Positions 12,408 to 23,899 of a stretch of 64,000 nucleotides of DNA are shown in pieces. The stretch lies in contig CM049311.1 of NCBI GenBank assembly GCA_026874595.1, forward strand, positions 64,769,953 to 64,833,952, in the 5' to 3' direction. Under the pieces are notes generated by a model. It saw nothing but the letters and a program-made list of their open reading frames with translations, made no database searches and had not been told where the DNA came from. Numbering within the stretch: position 1 is the stretch's first letter; every line of letters starts with the position of its first letter. Origin of the DNA: Sipunculus nudus. Lineage: Eukaryota > Annelida > Sipuncula > Golfingiida > Sipunculidae. A program made the position numbers and the translations under genes.

Positions 12408-12908
12408 TGGCCTTTCTGTCTTTTTTTCGGGTATGTTACGTCGAAACACAAATTTTCACTTGACATCATGTTATTTCTGCTATATCGTAAGCCTATCGAC
12501 AGATACGTAAAATTACTTTATAAAAAGCTGCTTCATATCCCAACCATATCGTCTATGATATTCATACTGTCAACACCGCAACAAATAAATATTACGCCAC
12601 TACCAAACGAAACTACGATGGGCCGACGACGCAAATCCCGAATGCCACTTGAAAAACGCTCTGCCGCCTGTGGTTCTGGCATACGTTAGAGCCATGTATC
12701 CTGGGCAAGTGAAAGGCGAAATACGTCCGGTACGTAATAGTGTTGAAATATATAATGTTACGCACTAAACAGAGCATATAAACGGTTTGTAAAACTAAAG
12801 TGTGTAAACAATGAGGGTCAAGGATGTATTAACTATATAATTAGTAATTGTATAGTCACGTTTATTTTGCATATATTAAAATATAAACCTTACTTCTGGC
12901 GGTTGTAA

Positions 12909-12945
<37 letters not shown>

Positions 12946-14270
12946 TATATATATATATATACATTCATATATATAATTTATTACATGTTTGATCAAAATA
13001 TACGACATAACTGGTTTATTATGCGTTTTATTTTTCAGGGGGCCTACGCCGTGAACCTCCAGACCTTCGTGGACGCTGTTATTTGTTGATTGTTTAATTT
13101 GTTGCCATTTATAGATTCCATGTAAATAAACCTTCTTATAAGATAATCGGGCTCCTTCTGTGACTTGAATGTGTGTGAATGATGTATGAAAGTGACAAAC
13201 CACCGTCTTCCTATTCTTCCCTCCAATTAACAATAAGTCCAGATTTCACATATGACTTGTATGTGTATGCGAGATTTGTATGATCGTTATAAACTCGTCT
13301 CTATTGTCAACCCCTAAATACCTATAAAGGTTGTAAACCGTGATAAGTAAATCAATCTTCGTTCTCCTTGAATAACCATAAATCCCGCTCCCCTAGTTCC
13401 TGTGTAAACACGCGGTTACCTATTAGGCCCGGCGATGCACCTGTTCTGCCGCGGGTCCCAGTAGTCGGGTGCTAAGCGCACCTTGGCACTCGGCCAAAAC
13501 TGTAAGCTCCGCCTACTGAAGTCCATGCACGTGGTTTTTGACAAGTCGCTGGTGTGACAGGTCAAACTTTTATCGTTTTAATACGTTTTTAAAGCAAATA
13601 AGTAAATTAATCCATGTTATTATATCATGGTTTGATAGGAATCACCGTCTTGACCAAATTCATGTGACTGTCAACATGTAGTTGTGGTTAGTTACGTGTG
13701 TAGAACGAATGATCCTTACGAATATATTTTTTGGCCATTTTCTCGAAACATCATTTCACCTGAACACCTTATCTTTAGAGCGTTATTTCTCAGTAATCAC
13801 TCGTCCGAAACATACCATCTTTGAGATATATAATTGTTAATATGTCTTCTAAAAAGCGATTTTTATTTTACGCCTATACTAAATTTGAAGGATTTTATTA
13901 AGGTAAAAGTAAAAAATGAAATGATTTGTGAAGATTTCAAAATTAAATACTCTGTAAAATCGTAATTTATAACTTAACTCACTAAACAAAAAAAAAACGC
14001 CTGGGGATTATTATCTAAATTCTCGATTTATTTAAGAAGATTTTCTGTATCTGCTTTAGTTGTGCTGGAATAAACGATTTTTTGTTAAAAATTAAAATTA
14101 AATCAAAATTCTTACAAATTCAAACCTGTTCCTCGGAAACAAAGTTTATTATCACCAAACTATAGAGAATTTTCTTAGCTTTCAGAAAATGTATACTTTA
14201 GGGGGTATTAAAGCATTAGATTGTTCCATGCAAAGGAAAAACTGAAACAAAGTCAGGTCAGGTGGGGGGA
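12408..14270. other. intergenic, no gene recognised
   Basis: Contains (AT)n at 12909-12962 and a relatively GC-rich patch at 13420-13570. No frame shows a recognisable domain. Confidence 0.45.
12909..12962. repeat. (AT)n microsatellite
   Basis: Two AT arrays separated by a short ACACAC interruption. Confidence 0.9.
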
Positions 14271-14466
14271 CCAGTCGTGCCACCTTAAGGTAAGCTGGCC
14301 ACTACACAAGCTCTCTCCGGGTCGCCTCCGGCAAGGAATTTTTCAAATTATGCTGTAATATGTTATGATCCTGCTAACTCCTGCTCCTGCTCCATTATAT
14401 AGGGCGGTCGCCGAGGAATAAAATTATGCAATATGAGGTGAGAATTGACCAAGGGCACAAATATAT

Positions 14467-14903
14467 ACTGTGGTTGGCTTCATATTCGCGAGGCTGAAAT
14501 TTCGCGATTTCTCCATTTTTAATGTTTCGCGAGGGTGTCATTTTCGCTATCTTACCAGAACCTATATCAAATCTTTGGTAAGGCCATTGCTGTGTGTATT
14601 ATAATTTGAGAATAATTCATGAGCTTGTGATATTCTCCTCATATAAGGATGGGCCCGTACACACAGCACACATTCTTTAGTTCCAAATTAAGGGAATGTT
14701 TTCCCTATACCTGCATGGATGTAACTTATATTAAGATTTCTCACTGTTCTAACCTATTTCCATTCAAGGATTGGCTACACTTAATCAGAAGGACACACTC
14801 AATTGGCCAATTATTCCCGAGGGTGTCATTTTCGCGATTATTTCCCAATAGCGAATATCGCGAAATTAAAACCCTCGCGAACAAAAAGGCAACCACAGTA
14901 TTG
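14467..14903. mobile_element. ~437-bp MITE with TACTGTGGTTG inverted ends
   Basis: The left end reads TACTGTGGTTGGCTT, then TTCGCGAGG, then TTTCGCGAT. The right end in reverse complement reads TACTGTGGTTGCCTT, then TTCGCGAGG, then TTTCGCGAT. The inverted ends extend about 45 bp. A second internal pair (GAGGGTGTCATTTTCGC) occurs in direct orientation at about 14530 and 14819. No transposase is present. The target duplication is at most the dinucleotide TA. Confidence 0.75.
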
Positions 14904-14952
14904 ACATCTCCGGGTCTCTCCGGCCGGATCTCTCCGACTTTCAGTCACACCC

Positions 14953-15201
14953 CATGTTTAACCAGACGACAGGCTGTCTCTGAGTAGTCAGTTTGTTTCA
15001 GCCCCTCAAACGAAAAAGTATAATAATTAAGCCAACTAATTTTAATGTAAACCTGCTGTGGATAAATCAACTAAACAGACTAAATAGACTTTTTATGCTG
15101 ACATCATCCAGATTAAAGGTGAGAAGCTGTCAGTTTAAAAGTTAGTTCTAACTTTTTTGTTTGGGTATCGGAGTGTATGGATCTGTATACCACTACAAGG
15201 A
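14953..15201 (-). repeat. ~250-bp dispersed repeat, copy B
   Basis: Reverse complement of copy A at 2442-2691 with few differences (for example the AAACAAACAC/GTTTGTTTC junction differs slightly). Confidence 0.8.
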
Positions 15202-15719
15202 ACGTCAGCTTGTAGGCAGCTGGTAGGATATGTATACCGCTAATATGAAAGGTAAAACCAAAGCCAGGGTCAAATAGCCCTTGCACCCGAGCTCTCTTAC
15301 TACGCTACGCTGTGCAAGATCCTGGTTACCGCAGTTAGGGTCAAAGAGCATAGAAAATAATAGCCCGACACGTACGGACTCCATTTATCTTGACCATTGT
15401 TTACTATATATCAGCGCTGCAGACAGCTGCAACACGGCTGTTCACTGGTGAACATGACCGGAGGCGTGCAGGTACTTGTAGCACTACGCTGCAGACTGCA
15501 ACGAAGAAAATAAGTGACTCACTTGTGTCGACTGTCAGATTCGGTCCAACACCAACCTGCTTCATGAAAAAAAAAAAAAAATTGTCAGTCCACACGATGT
15601 TCCTAAACTGACGATATTAGGTCAACCATATCACCTGTGCACTTTGTCACACAAAATTAATACATGTACTCAATTGCATCGCAGGTGTACATGTAATTGC
15701 TGCCATCGGGCTGGACTTA

Positions 15720-15896
15720 ATACTGAAATACACCGAGTAACACCAAAATGCACCGAAAAAAACCCCACTGAAATACACCGAAATACACTGAAAAAACACC
15801 GAAATACACTGAAAAAATAATCATAACCACCAGTATATGTTTTCAAATAACATGATATATTATATATACATACCTTTTATTAAAAATATATATAAT

Positions 15897-15970
<74 letters not shown>

Positions 15971-16070
15971 ACACCTATACTATTGGTAATGAAAGTTATT
16001 TCAGTGTATTTTTCATTGTATTTTGGTGTTATTTCGGTATATTTTTTTTTGTTTTGTTTATTTTGGTGTT
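15720..16070. repeat. fold-back of CACCGAAA/CACTGAAA repeats around an (AT)n array
   Basis: 15720-15825 consists of repeated AATACACCGAA and AATACACTGAA units. 15995-16070 contains the complementary series (TTCAGTGTATTT, ATTTTGGTGTTATTTCGGT). A long TA/AT array at 15895-15967 lies in between. The arrangement could form a long hairpin. Confidence 0.65.
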
Positions 16071-16298
16071 ATATATTGAATTATTTATATATTTGCTAAC
16101 CCTGTTTATATAAATGCCTGTACATCTTGCTCTTTTTATTAAATGTCATTTTCATAGTTAATACCTATAACCATAGTATATCCGGAAGTATTTGCAGTCA
16201 TACCACCAGTCAAACCCACCAAAAAGTACACTGGAAATAGCACGAACAAATGGTTTGTAGATGTAGTATATATAATTATGATAATGATCATTATCAAG

Positions 16299-16303
<5 letters not shown>

Positions 16304-16344
<41 letters not shown>

Positions 16345-16496
16345 ATGTTTACACTAAATAGCACAAAAGAAATAACAGAATGTTGTTTAATAGAACTGAC
16401 CAAGGAAAAGTACTTTGATGAATCACTAAAAACCAAACATCCAACTAAGTCAAGAACACAAAAATATACACAACAAGTTGCTAAGACTAAACTATA

Positions 16497-16528
<32 letters not shown>
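16304..16528. repeat. two (GA)n microsatellites
   Basis: GA arrays at 16304-16343 and 16502-16528 flank about 160 bp of AT-rich DNA. The open frame spanning them in either direction is a repeat artefact. Confidence 0.9.
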
Positions 16529-16529
<1 letters not shown>

Positions 16530-16532
<3 letters not shown>

Positions 16533-17589
16533 CACTAAATTTGTCAAATTCAGTTCACTTCTCAGCATTTGTACTGTAAAAACAGATCTATTTGTGGAGT
16601 ATATTATGAAAATTGTAGAGCCAGTGGGCATGCATATCAATAGATCTACCGATAAGAAAAGTCTTGTTTCACTGAATGTTGTAGCTTTGATGCATGTTAT
16701 GCATAAGAAGACAATGCAGTATCACTCAAGTATCAGTCTCCTTCTCTTAAGTGTACGAGTCCTCTCTGACTGTATTATTATTGCTCAGATAGGGGTAAAA
16801 ACAAAATGGACATAGGCCTATTTCAAAACACCACATATAAAGAACACAGCAGAAAGGAAGCCTTGGTCAATTTTTTCATTCAGGTACAATTCAGATATCA
16901 GAGCAATTTTAACTTGAGTGTTTGTTGCTTGTTGCTCATATAAGTGTAAAAACGAACCGGACAATACAAAATCGGTGCATACATATATTTTAATGAACAC
17001 AACAGAAAGGAAGACTTGTTCAAACGTTTTATATTCATGCACAATTGCACATATGCACATCATATGTCACATATACTGCATCTGAGAAAGTATTTAAAAA
17101 AAATTATTAGTAACTACAACATGACTGCATATATCATTTACTAGTGAAACAAAATCAGATACCATTATAGGCCTACCGAATATATATTAATGGAATAAAA
17201 ATAATACTGATGGTAACAGAAAGACTATATCAAATTTCTTGGTGAACCTAGTTCAAATGTAAGTAGATTCAATTATCATATACTCAGTAAAACAAGAAAA
17301 AACTATAGTCCTCAACTTCGTGAGTAATATATACAATATAATTACAATGCCATGGCAATATAAAAATTGAATGATTTTTGCAGAATAGTACTGGAGCGAA
17401 CATTATTATACTTTCCATACATCTTGATGAAATGTATGTTAACAGTACTAAAAACTGTTACTTTCATATGCCAAATATTAATGAAAGTAAAATAAGATTA
17501 TGTATGTTGTAAAAATTACATACTGGCGATGACATGAGCAAAGTTAATTATCCAAATCAATTGCGTTGCATGTATATAAGGAGTCGCTG

Positions 17590-17590
<1 letters not shown>
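16530..17590. other. intergenic, no gene recognised
   Basis: AT-rich sequence. Two loosely similar segments near 16830-16930 and 16990-17060 share AACACAGCAGAAAGGAAG-like and ATTCATGCACAATT-like words. No domain is seen. Confidence 0.45.
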
Positions 17591-17630
<40 letters not shown>

Positions 17631-17655
17631 CACACACACACACACACATATATAT
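17591..17655. repeat. (AT)n(CA)n microsatellite
   Basis: A pure AT array is followed directly by a CA array and a short second AT tract. It marks the 3' side of the transposase remnant at 17694. Confidence 0.9.
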
Positions 17656-17693
17656 AATTTTAAAATCATGTCCATATCATTATGAGCGATTAC

Positions 17694-18757
17694 CTCGGAG
17701 CTGTGTGCTCGTCTGATACGTTTGCGTTGACTGACGCTACTTTTGGGATGCAGTAATTTTCTTTTGTAGTCTTGATTGTAGCTGGTGCCTGCTTGTTTGA
17801 TATTGACCGCAATAACCTTCTGAAGTGGCGAACTTTATCATCTTCTGACATGCAACGCTATTTGTTATTGGCTGTGAAGAACTTCTGAAAACGTGCGTCC
17901 AGCACAGTCACCAAGTCTATTGAGGCATCTGCGTTGATTTAGCATTTGTATAGCTTCACTTCAGCATGCATTGACTCTATTAGATCCGGCAATCTCTGCG
18001 ACTTCCATTCAACTGCCAATTTCATTTGATGGTTAAACGACTCAGAGTTGTTATTTGCCCATAGTTTTTTGTTGGTATCTCTGTTGTGCGGCTTGTTGAC
18101 GTGCCCCAAAAGGAATGGTTTTAGTTTTTTTTTCTCTGAAGTAATGAACAAATGTTGGGTACTGTTGACATGAACTTTCTAGTCTTAATGCTCTTTCTTC
18201 GAAAGTGAAGGTATCATTTGCAGAGGCAGTCCCCTCGGCGCCAAATATGTCCAATACGATCTCAACCCATCCCTTGCTATTTGCGCCGACTTTTTCCTGG
18301 AGGTAGCGCCCTACATTGTCTTTCAAATGCTTTGTGCAAAGATATCTGGTGGATCCAGGGAATACACTGTCTATGGCGTTCGTGATTGCTATTTCCTCGT
18401 CACTGCCTATTCGAAGTTCCGTTGCTCTGATATTGGTGTCTAGTTTCAGTTTGATGTGTGACAGGAAGGATTGGCAAGTATAATATGAACCGTCCCAGTG
18501 CTAGTACATTGGTCCCATCATGACAGTGTTCTCCTTTGTATCGCTCCGCAAAACCCTTAGGTTTTTGTATACCAGCAAAGTCACATAACATGCTCCCAGA
18601 TTGAACGTACGATCTATCCCTACTACGTGATCGGAACACGATTGAATGAATGAACGTAAGTCAGCCATTTGTTCTTCCAGGTAAAGTATAATACAAGGCG
18701 ACTTGCCTTTGGAATGAACTATCTCTTGCACAAATGGATGGTCGTTAAGCATGCTGA
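17694..18757 (-). pseudogene. Mutator-like (MULE) transposase core, decayed
   Basis: Read on the minus strand from 18757, the frame starts MLNDHPFVQEIV and runs through VVGIDRTFNLGACYV (first catalytic Asp, about 18612-18614). It then hits a TAG stop after GPMY and continues in the same frame with HWDGSYYTCQSFLSH, ELRIGSDEEIAITNAI (second Asp) and YLCTKHLKDNVGRYL. A shift within a poly-A run after YFREK changes frame to LKPFLLGHVNK and WANNNSESFNHQMK (third acidic residue). Two further stops (after LYKC and after TANNK) precede a tail ending EHTAPR. The order DRTF, SDEE, H, NSESFN is the MULE D-D-E transposase pattern. The stops and the frameshift mean it cannot encode a working enzyme. The N-terminal parts of the same protein lie at 21880-23750. 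Confidence 0.8.
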
Positions 18758-19974
18758 ATATGTGGGGATATATATATAAAAAAAGGGGGGGGGGGCATGT
18801 TAGAATATATGTATCGAAATCGATTTACTCTTCACAGAATTGATTTTTATTTGTTTAATATTTGTTCAATTCCTGGATTTACGTTCTGACGCGGATTCCA
18901 CAAGAAGAGAATAGACGGAATAAAATTCCTATATGTTTAATATGCGTTCTTAAAAAAAATAGATGTGGTCGGACAATGGTCCTCGGAGGGCCCCGCGTTT
19001 CTGCTTGTGCTGGACTTCTTTACATATGGGTGAAAAATTAAGTTAAATTTGAAAAAATATGACAAACATAAACACGTTTTTATCCATATGCATGAGGGAA
19101 AATATCCTACTGGATCAAATGATATTATAGTCCGCCACTTACGGACTCCATTTATCTGTGATATGGAGTCCGACCGTCAAGCGGTGAGAGTTCACCCTGC
19201 CGTACATGGAGGGATCTGTAACATGAATTACCACTGCTTGTTGTGTGATAGAGAATTAATCTTGTATTTATATATAGTAATAAACTTTTAATGTATCAAA
19301 TTAAATCGATATATCACCCTTATGTGCGCCTGTAAATGTTTTTTTTTCCTTTGAACTGCCGGGGTTCAGTTGTTGCATCCCAACTGGACACCGCCGGAAA
19401 AGGAATCCCATGCAAATTAGGTGGGCAATCTATGCAAAAGATGAATTCAGGGGGGCTTTTCCCAGGAATGCCAGTGCCGTGCACTTGGATAGACCATATT
19501 TTCATAAAAATCTTTCCCATTATACATCGCGTGTTGTCAATGATGCTAATTTCCTATTGGCTGTTCCAACTTGAAGGCTCCAAGCGGCCCGACGGAGACG
19601 AAGTAATATCTGACTTCATTAAGAGTAAGTGCCCATACTTTATTACATACTGATCATTCAGCAAAAGTTTTTGTCCAAACGAAGTCTAAGCATCTGTAAC
19701 AATTATAATATGTGGGGTTTGTTTGGTGTCCTCACGCTTCACAAGGCATATGCGTGTCTGAGGGTTTGTACGGATCCGTACAAACTTGGATAGTATAGAC
19801 TCTCCCCGCCAGAGGCTGCATCGCTTGTATTGTTTACTATATATGTCAGCGCTGCAAGACTGCAGCAAATGATTTTAAAGAATATATGTCTGAAATAATG
19901 TGTGCAATAGAAAAACACCGAAAGTTGTCTGTTATCCATATTTGATTTTAAGCAAGTCTTCAATTCAATAGGTC

Positions 19975-20785
19975 TGGAGTTCCCATAGGCACCAATGATC
20001 CCTGTGAAATAGGGAAAGCTGCAGTAGGTTGTTGTTGAGTTATCGCGTGCGAAAGAAAATCAGCGATCGGGCTGTGGCGACCATATTGGAAGTCCAACAG
20101 GTCTGTAATTCAATAGGTCTGGAGCCATCATATGTACCAACAACCATCCCTGTAAATTTGGTGAAGCTGCAGGAGGTTGTTGTTGAGTTATCGCGCGCAA
20201 AAGTAAATCAGCGATCAGGCTATGGCGGCCATTTTGGAAATCCGACAGGTCTGTAATTCGATAGGTCTAGAGCCCGCATAGGTACCAATCATCCCTGTGT
20301 ATTTGGGAAAGCTGCAGTATGTTGTTGTTGAGTTATCGCGCGCGAAAGAAAATGAGCGATTGAGCTGTGGCGGCCACATTAGAATTCCGACATGTCTGTA
20401 ATTCGATACGTCTGGAGCCCTCATAAGTACCAATCATCCCTGTGAATTTCGGAAAGCTGCAGTATGTTGTTGTTGAGTTAATTGCGTGCAAAAGAAAATC
20501 AGCAATAGGGGTGTGGCCGCCATATTAGAACTCCAACAGGTCTGCAATTCAATAAGTCTTGAGTTCCCATAGGTACCAATCATCCCTGTGAATTTGGGAA
20601 AGCTGCAGGAGGTTGTTGTTAATTGCGTGCGAAAGAAAATCAGCAATTGGGCTGTGGTCGCCATATTGGAATTCCGACATGTCTGTTATTCGATAGGTCT
20701 GGATCCCTCATAGGTGTTAATCATCCCTGTGAATTTGGGAAAGCTGCAGTATGTTGTTGTTGAGTTATCGCGTGCGAAAGAAATT
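19975..20785 (+). repeat. six-copy ~145-bp tandem repeat
   Basis: The motif GTTGTTGTTGAGTTATCGCG, or a variant, recurs near 20027, 20176, 20323, 20468, 20611 and 20754, so the period is 143-149 bp. Each unit also carries AATTCGATAGGTCTGGAG and AATCATCCCTGTGAATTTGG variants. The array runs directly into the GGACGG terminus at 20790, as in other composite elements in this window. Confidence 0.85.
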
Positions 20786-20789
20786 GTCA

Positions 20790-20883
20790 ATGATGGAAGG
20801 ACGGAAGTACGGAAGGACGGACATACGGACGGGCTGACACGGTGATCACTATAGGGAACCGCTTGTCAAGCGGGGCCCTTATA
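20790..20883 (+). repeat. GGACGG terminus, related to 1600-1682
   Basis: Same module order as 1600-1682: GGAAGGACGGAAGTACGG, GCTGACACGGTGATCACTAT, then CGCTTGTCAAGCGGGGCCCT. The last module contains the perfect palindrome CGCTTGTCAAGCG, apart from its centre. Confidence 0.7.
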
Positions 20884-21879
20884 AATAGCGGTTACAAAAC
20901 GAGATGCGGTTACTATACAAAAACATACATAAAGTCATCAGTAAAAAATTAAATAAATAAATAAATAAATACACATTGAATAAATCCCTGTATCAACAGT
21001 ATAGGTTACAACTCGCTATAATTTGACAAGTAGATAGGTGATGTTCACAAAAGACATTTCACTTACTTAGGTGCACCGAGGTAATTGAGCTCAATAAATA
21101 TTTCGAAATTGTTCAGAGAACATACAATCAGCACTTCGACAGCAGAGCGTCTTTTCATTGTCTGTATCTCTGCCGAATGTAACGGTTGATCCTGGTCAGG
21201 CTGTTGCAGTGATGTACTTTGAATATGAAAGTTTGTTGGATATGAATGTTCATAAAAAAATCCAGGTACACTTGTGATGAACTCCTGGTACTTGCATGTG
21301 AGATGAATGCGAATTCCCTAACAGGAAATATTTGTGGTTGCTGAAGCGAATGTTCTCAACAAATCCATATGCACCATACGAACATGTGCTAATAAATGCG
21401 AACTTTGTGCTCTTTTACAGAAGCTCAATACGTCCCGAGTAGTTCGTGTACTGTGGTAACTTGTCGAAGAAAATGTATGTGGACTGTATGCATGGTCATT
21501 TTACTGAAGTTCTGCACTGGTGATAGAACAAACCACATGACTCAAAACTGAGCATTTTCTAGAGCTGTAGAGATTTTAAAGAAACATAACGTAATATAAG
21601 GAGTCCTTTTTTCTCAGCTCTTTGATTGCGTGTGTCTCTCAAGAAAACCTGTGGACTTGTGTGGCATGACTGGATGGTTTACCCTTGTCTCAAAGGAAAC
21701 TACCAGGGCGTAGAACCGGCTTAATTGATACATTGTAACACATGACCAATACAAATGCGAATGTTTTGCTGGCAAACTACAGAGTGAATTACGCATGCTA
21801 AAAAATAACAGCCCAGCACACGAATGGCGGCCGGCAAAACACTTAATTGTTTATACATCATAAATAATAGTAGCGTCCG

Positions 21880-22640
21880 CTACAAATACTTGCAGCTTGT
21901 CATTGGCGATATTTTTTTCTGGTGCATGTCCGTTCTTTTGTCGCTTGATTTTGCGACCCACACCTGCTTCATATTACGTGGAAGACTCAAGCTGTTGTCG
22001 GCTTCGTCCAGCAACCGTTTGTATGCCTTTTTGGGGAGGCTCTTTGGCTGCTGCTGACTTGATTTTGTCAATGACGTCTGGGTTCGTCCGAATATATGGG
22101 TTGGCTTGACCTTTAGTATTCCCCTGAGGTACAGTTGATGGTCCTTGATTCCCTATATATTCGTATAATGCAACAGCTGGTCTCTGGGCGTAATTTTCTG
22201 AAATTTCGAGCCATGTCTCTCTATTCTTGAACGAGGTATTTGATGCTAAACAGGTATAATACCAGTGCATTCTGTCAGAACCAGGCTGTGGGTCTAGTGG
22301 CACCCAGGTGATCTTCTTGTTGTTTTCTTACGTGTACAGTACAGGCCATCCTTTAAGCTCACTGTTTTGAGGTTAATCCCTGATGTTAACACAAAATGTG
22401 TACTGGTCGTAGTGCCCTTCGTGCCTGTCCAAGCACCACAATCGTCTGGAAAATTCATCCTCTGTTGAGCGTGGTATTTCTTTACATGTTTTGAGTTATC
22501 TATGACATACCGCGAGACTTGATACCAGGTGGAAGTTTTGACGCTGGTTTCCTTTTCCTGCGGCGTCCAATACAGTCTGTAATATTTCCTCTGCCGTTAA
22601 AGGGATCAGAGTAGTCTTTTTGAAATATTGGTGGCGGTAA
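21880..22640 (-). pseudogene. Mutator-like element protein, N-terminal/linker part
   Basis: Minus-strand frames carry NPYIRTNPDVIDKIKSAAAK (about 22050-22110). A frameshift then leads into KKAYKRLLDEADNSLSLPRN and MKQVWVAKSS (about 21950-22030). Upstream are DRMHWYYTCLAS and NRETWLEISENYAQRPAVAL, and a segment like KHVKKYHAQQRMNFPDDC with a GLYCTRKK end. An (I/V)RTNP...NxKQV arrangement ahead of a MULE transposase is, from memory, typical of invertebrate Mutator-like proteins. It belongs in the same gene as the core at 17694-18757. At least one frameshift and several stops are present. Confidence 0.55.
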
Positions 22641-23480
22641 CTACATCTCCGCTCTGCGGTCCTTCATGGTAGGAGCTGTTACTGACATCAGCAAGTTTGC
22701 ACAAGGCTGGTCTTTTTCAGGTGTTGACTTTCCACGAGACAAATCATTGTACGAATTGTAGCTGAGATCAGCATATTGGTTTACCACAGGCTGGTCTCTT
22801 TGTGGGGTTGAATGTTCGCAAGGCAAGTCAAACGGTATATCCGAAAAAATTGAAATCGCCGTTCACTACCAACGGTGAAACAGGTGGAATAGAAACTCTG
22901 AATGGAGATGGTATTTCGATGATGGATACAAAGTGATTCGGCGACAATATTTTCTAATTTCTGGGGTCTAGACCTAATTGTGACCACATAAGTTTGACAG
23001 GTTCATCACTGGTGGGACTTTCTGGCAAGTAGCCTTTCTTCAAGTCCCTGTGGACAATGTCATCTGTTCCACTGACGGGCGGGTAGAATACTTCTCGGGA
23101 AAGGAATCATATTTGCAAAAGCTCGAATGGTCCAGACAGAGGAATAACCTCCTTCCGTGCAGCAATCTTTTAAAGCATCATCATATTTCGGAGGAAAGCA
23201 TGAAATATCCCAACCACGGTTATATTTGTAACTCTGTATATTTCTCGGCCATTTCAACCGCACAGCGAACACGGAGTTCTGTTGCTGTAGTCCCATTTCC
23301 TGTCAAGTAAACCGAGGTCGCATTGAACAAACAATTTCCATCCCCTGATACGGAAATCGGCTCTCCAGGTACTTGGTATCCAAATGCACTGCATCTTGAA
23401 ACGATTGCTCTAGTATCCTGGTCAGGATACAGTTAAGGACGGATGAGTACATCTGCTTGGAAAGAATATTTGTTGTTAAG
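22641..23480 (-). pseudogene. OTU/vertnin-like domain, decayed
   Basis: On the minus strand one frame encodes RCSAFGYQVPGEPISVSGDG and continues NCLFNATSVYLTGNG and TATELRVRCAVEMAEKY, before a stop near 23230. The GDGNCLFNA string (about 23322-23352) is the OTU-type cysteine protease signature holding Asp and nucleophile Cys. Frameshifted continuations carry RGWDISCFPPKYDDALKDCC and FYPPVSGTDDIVHRD...KLMWSQLGL (about 22965-23095), which resemble vertnin-like invertebrate proteins. The tail to 22641 contains two imperfect copies of a STP(Q/E)(R/K)DQPxxN segment. Function, if any, was probably deubiquitinase-like. This copy has stops and frameshifts and cannot be functional. Confidence 0.65.
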
Positions 23481-23484
23481 CATA

Positions 23485-23755
23485 ATGCTATCTACTTTGG
23501 CCCGAGAATTCAAAGCTGGCAACTCTCTGCGGGTAACCTTATGTAGGCGCTTGAGACTTCTTTTAAAGTCAAACTGGCCACCATCGCCACGAGAGCATCA
23601 GCGGCAATAATATGCTGCAGATTCAGCTGATAATTCCTCCAGCTTCTAATCGGTGTGTCCTTCGCACTTCGCATGAAACCACTGGATGCATTGTTTGCGA
23701 TGAACCGTTTATTCCTGGCAGTTCTGGTTGCAAGTGCTGCAAGGCCATTCTATTT
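23485..23755 (-). pseudogene. PHD-finger-like zinc-binding segment, decayed
   Basis: Minus-strand reading gives WPCSTCNQNC, a TAA stop, then KQCIQWFHAKCEG, a TAG stop, then LEELSAESAAYYCR, a TGA stop, then CSRGDGGQFDFKRSLKRLHK and VTRRELPALNSRAKVDSIML. The C-x2-C, CIQW(F)HxxC and YYCxxC spacing is that of a PHD finger. Three in-frame stops show decay. The segment leads directly into the OTU/vertnin-like part. Confidence 0.6.
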
Positions 23756-23899
23756 GCTGAGGGCGATTACGCTTCTGTGCATGTTATGTATATACTACAA
23801 AATCACACTGGTATGCTGCACAGACATTTCGGCAGAGATTATATAGCCTAATGGATGTGGTTGTATCATTTTATAATTTGCAGTCCTGAAGTAATTCAT

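Larger units (their letters stand above)
18760..21875. mobile_element. repeat block interrupting the Mutator-like element
   Basis: This 3.1-kb block separates the transposase core from its N-terminal half. It holds a poly-G run (18784-18796), unrecognised AT-rich DNA, a six-copy ~145-bp tandem array (19975-20785) and a GGACGG terminus (20790-20883). Short words shared with 15370-15440 (GGACTCCATTTATCT, TTGTTTACTATATAT) occur near 19145 and 19835. It is best read as one or more nested insertions. The exact breakpoints are not determined. Confidence 0.5.

Noticed and set aside
13420-13570. GC-rich patch as a tRNA or promoter
   Set aside because: No cloverleaf with A and B boxes could be made out, and no gene start follows it.
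16158-16640. 160-codon minus-strand open frame
   Set aside because: Spans two GA microsatellites, with serine/leucine runs and no family resemblance or conserved structure.
19975-20785. Regular repeats as a CRISPR array
   Set aside because: The period is ~145 bp with no unique spacers between short repeats, and the genome is animal. It is an ordinary tandem repeat.
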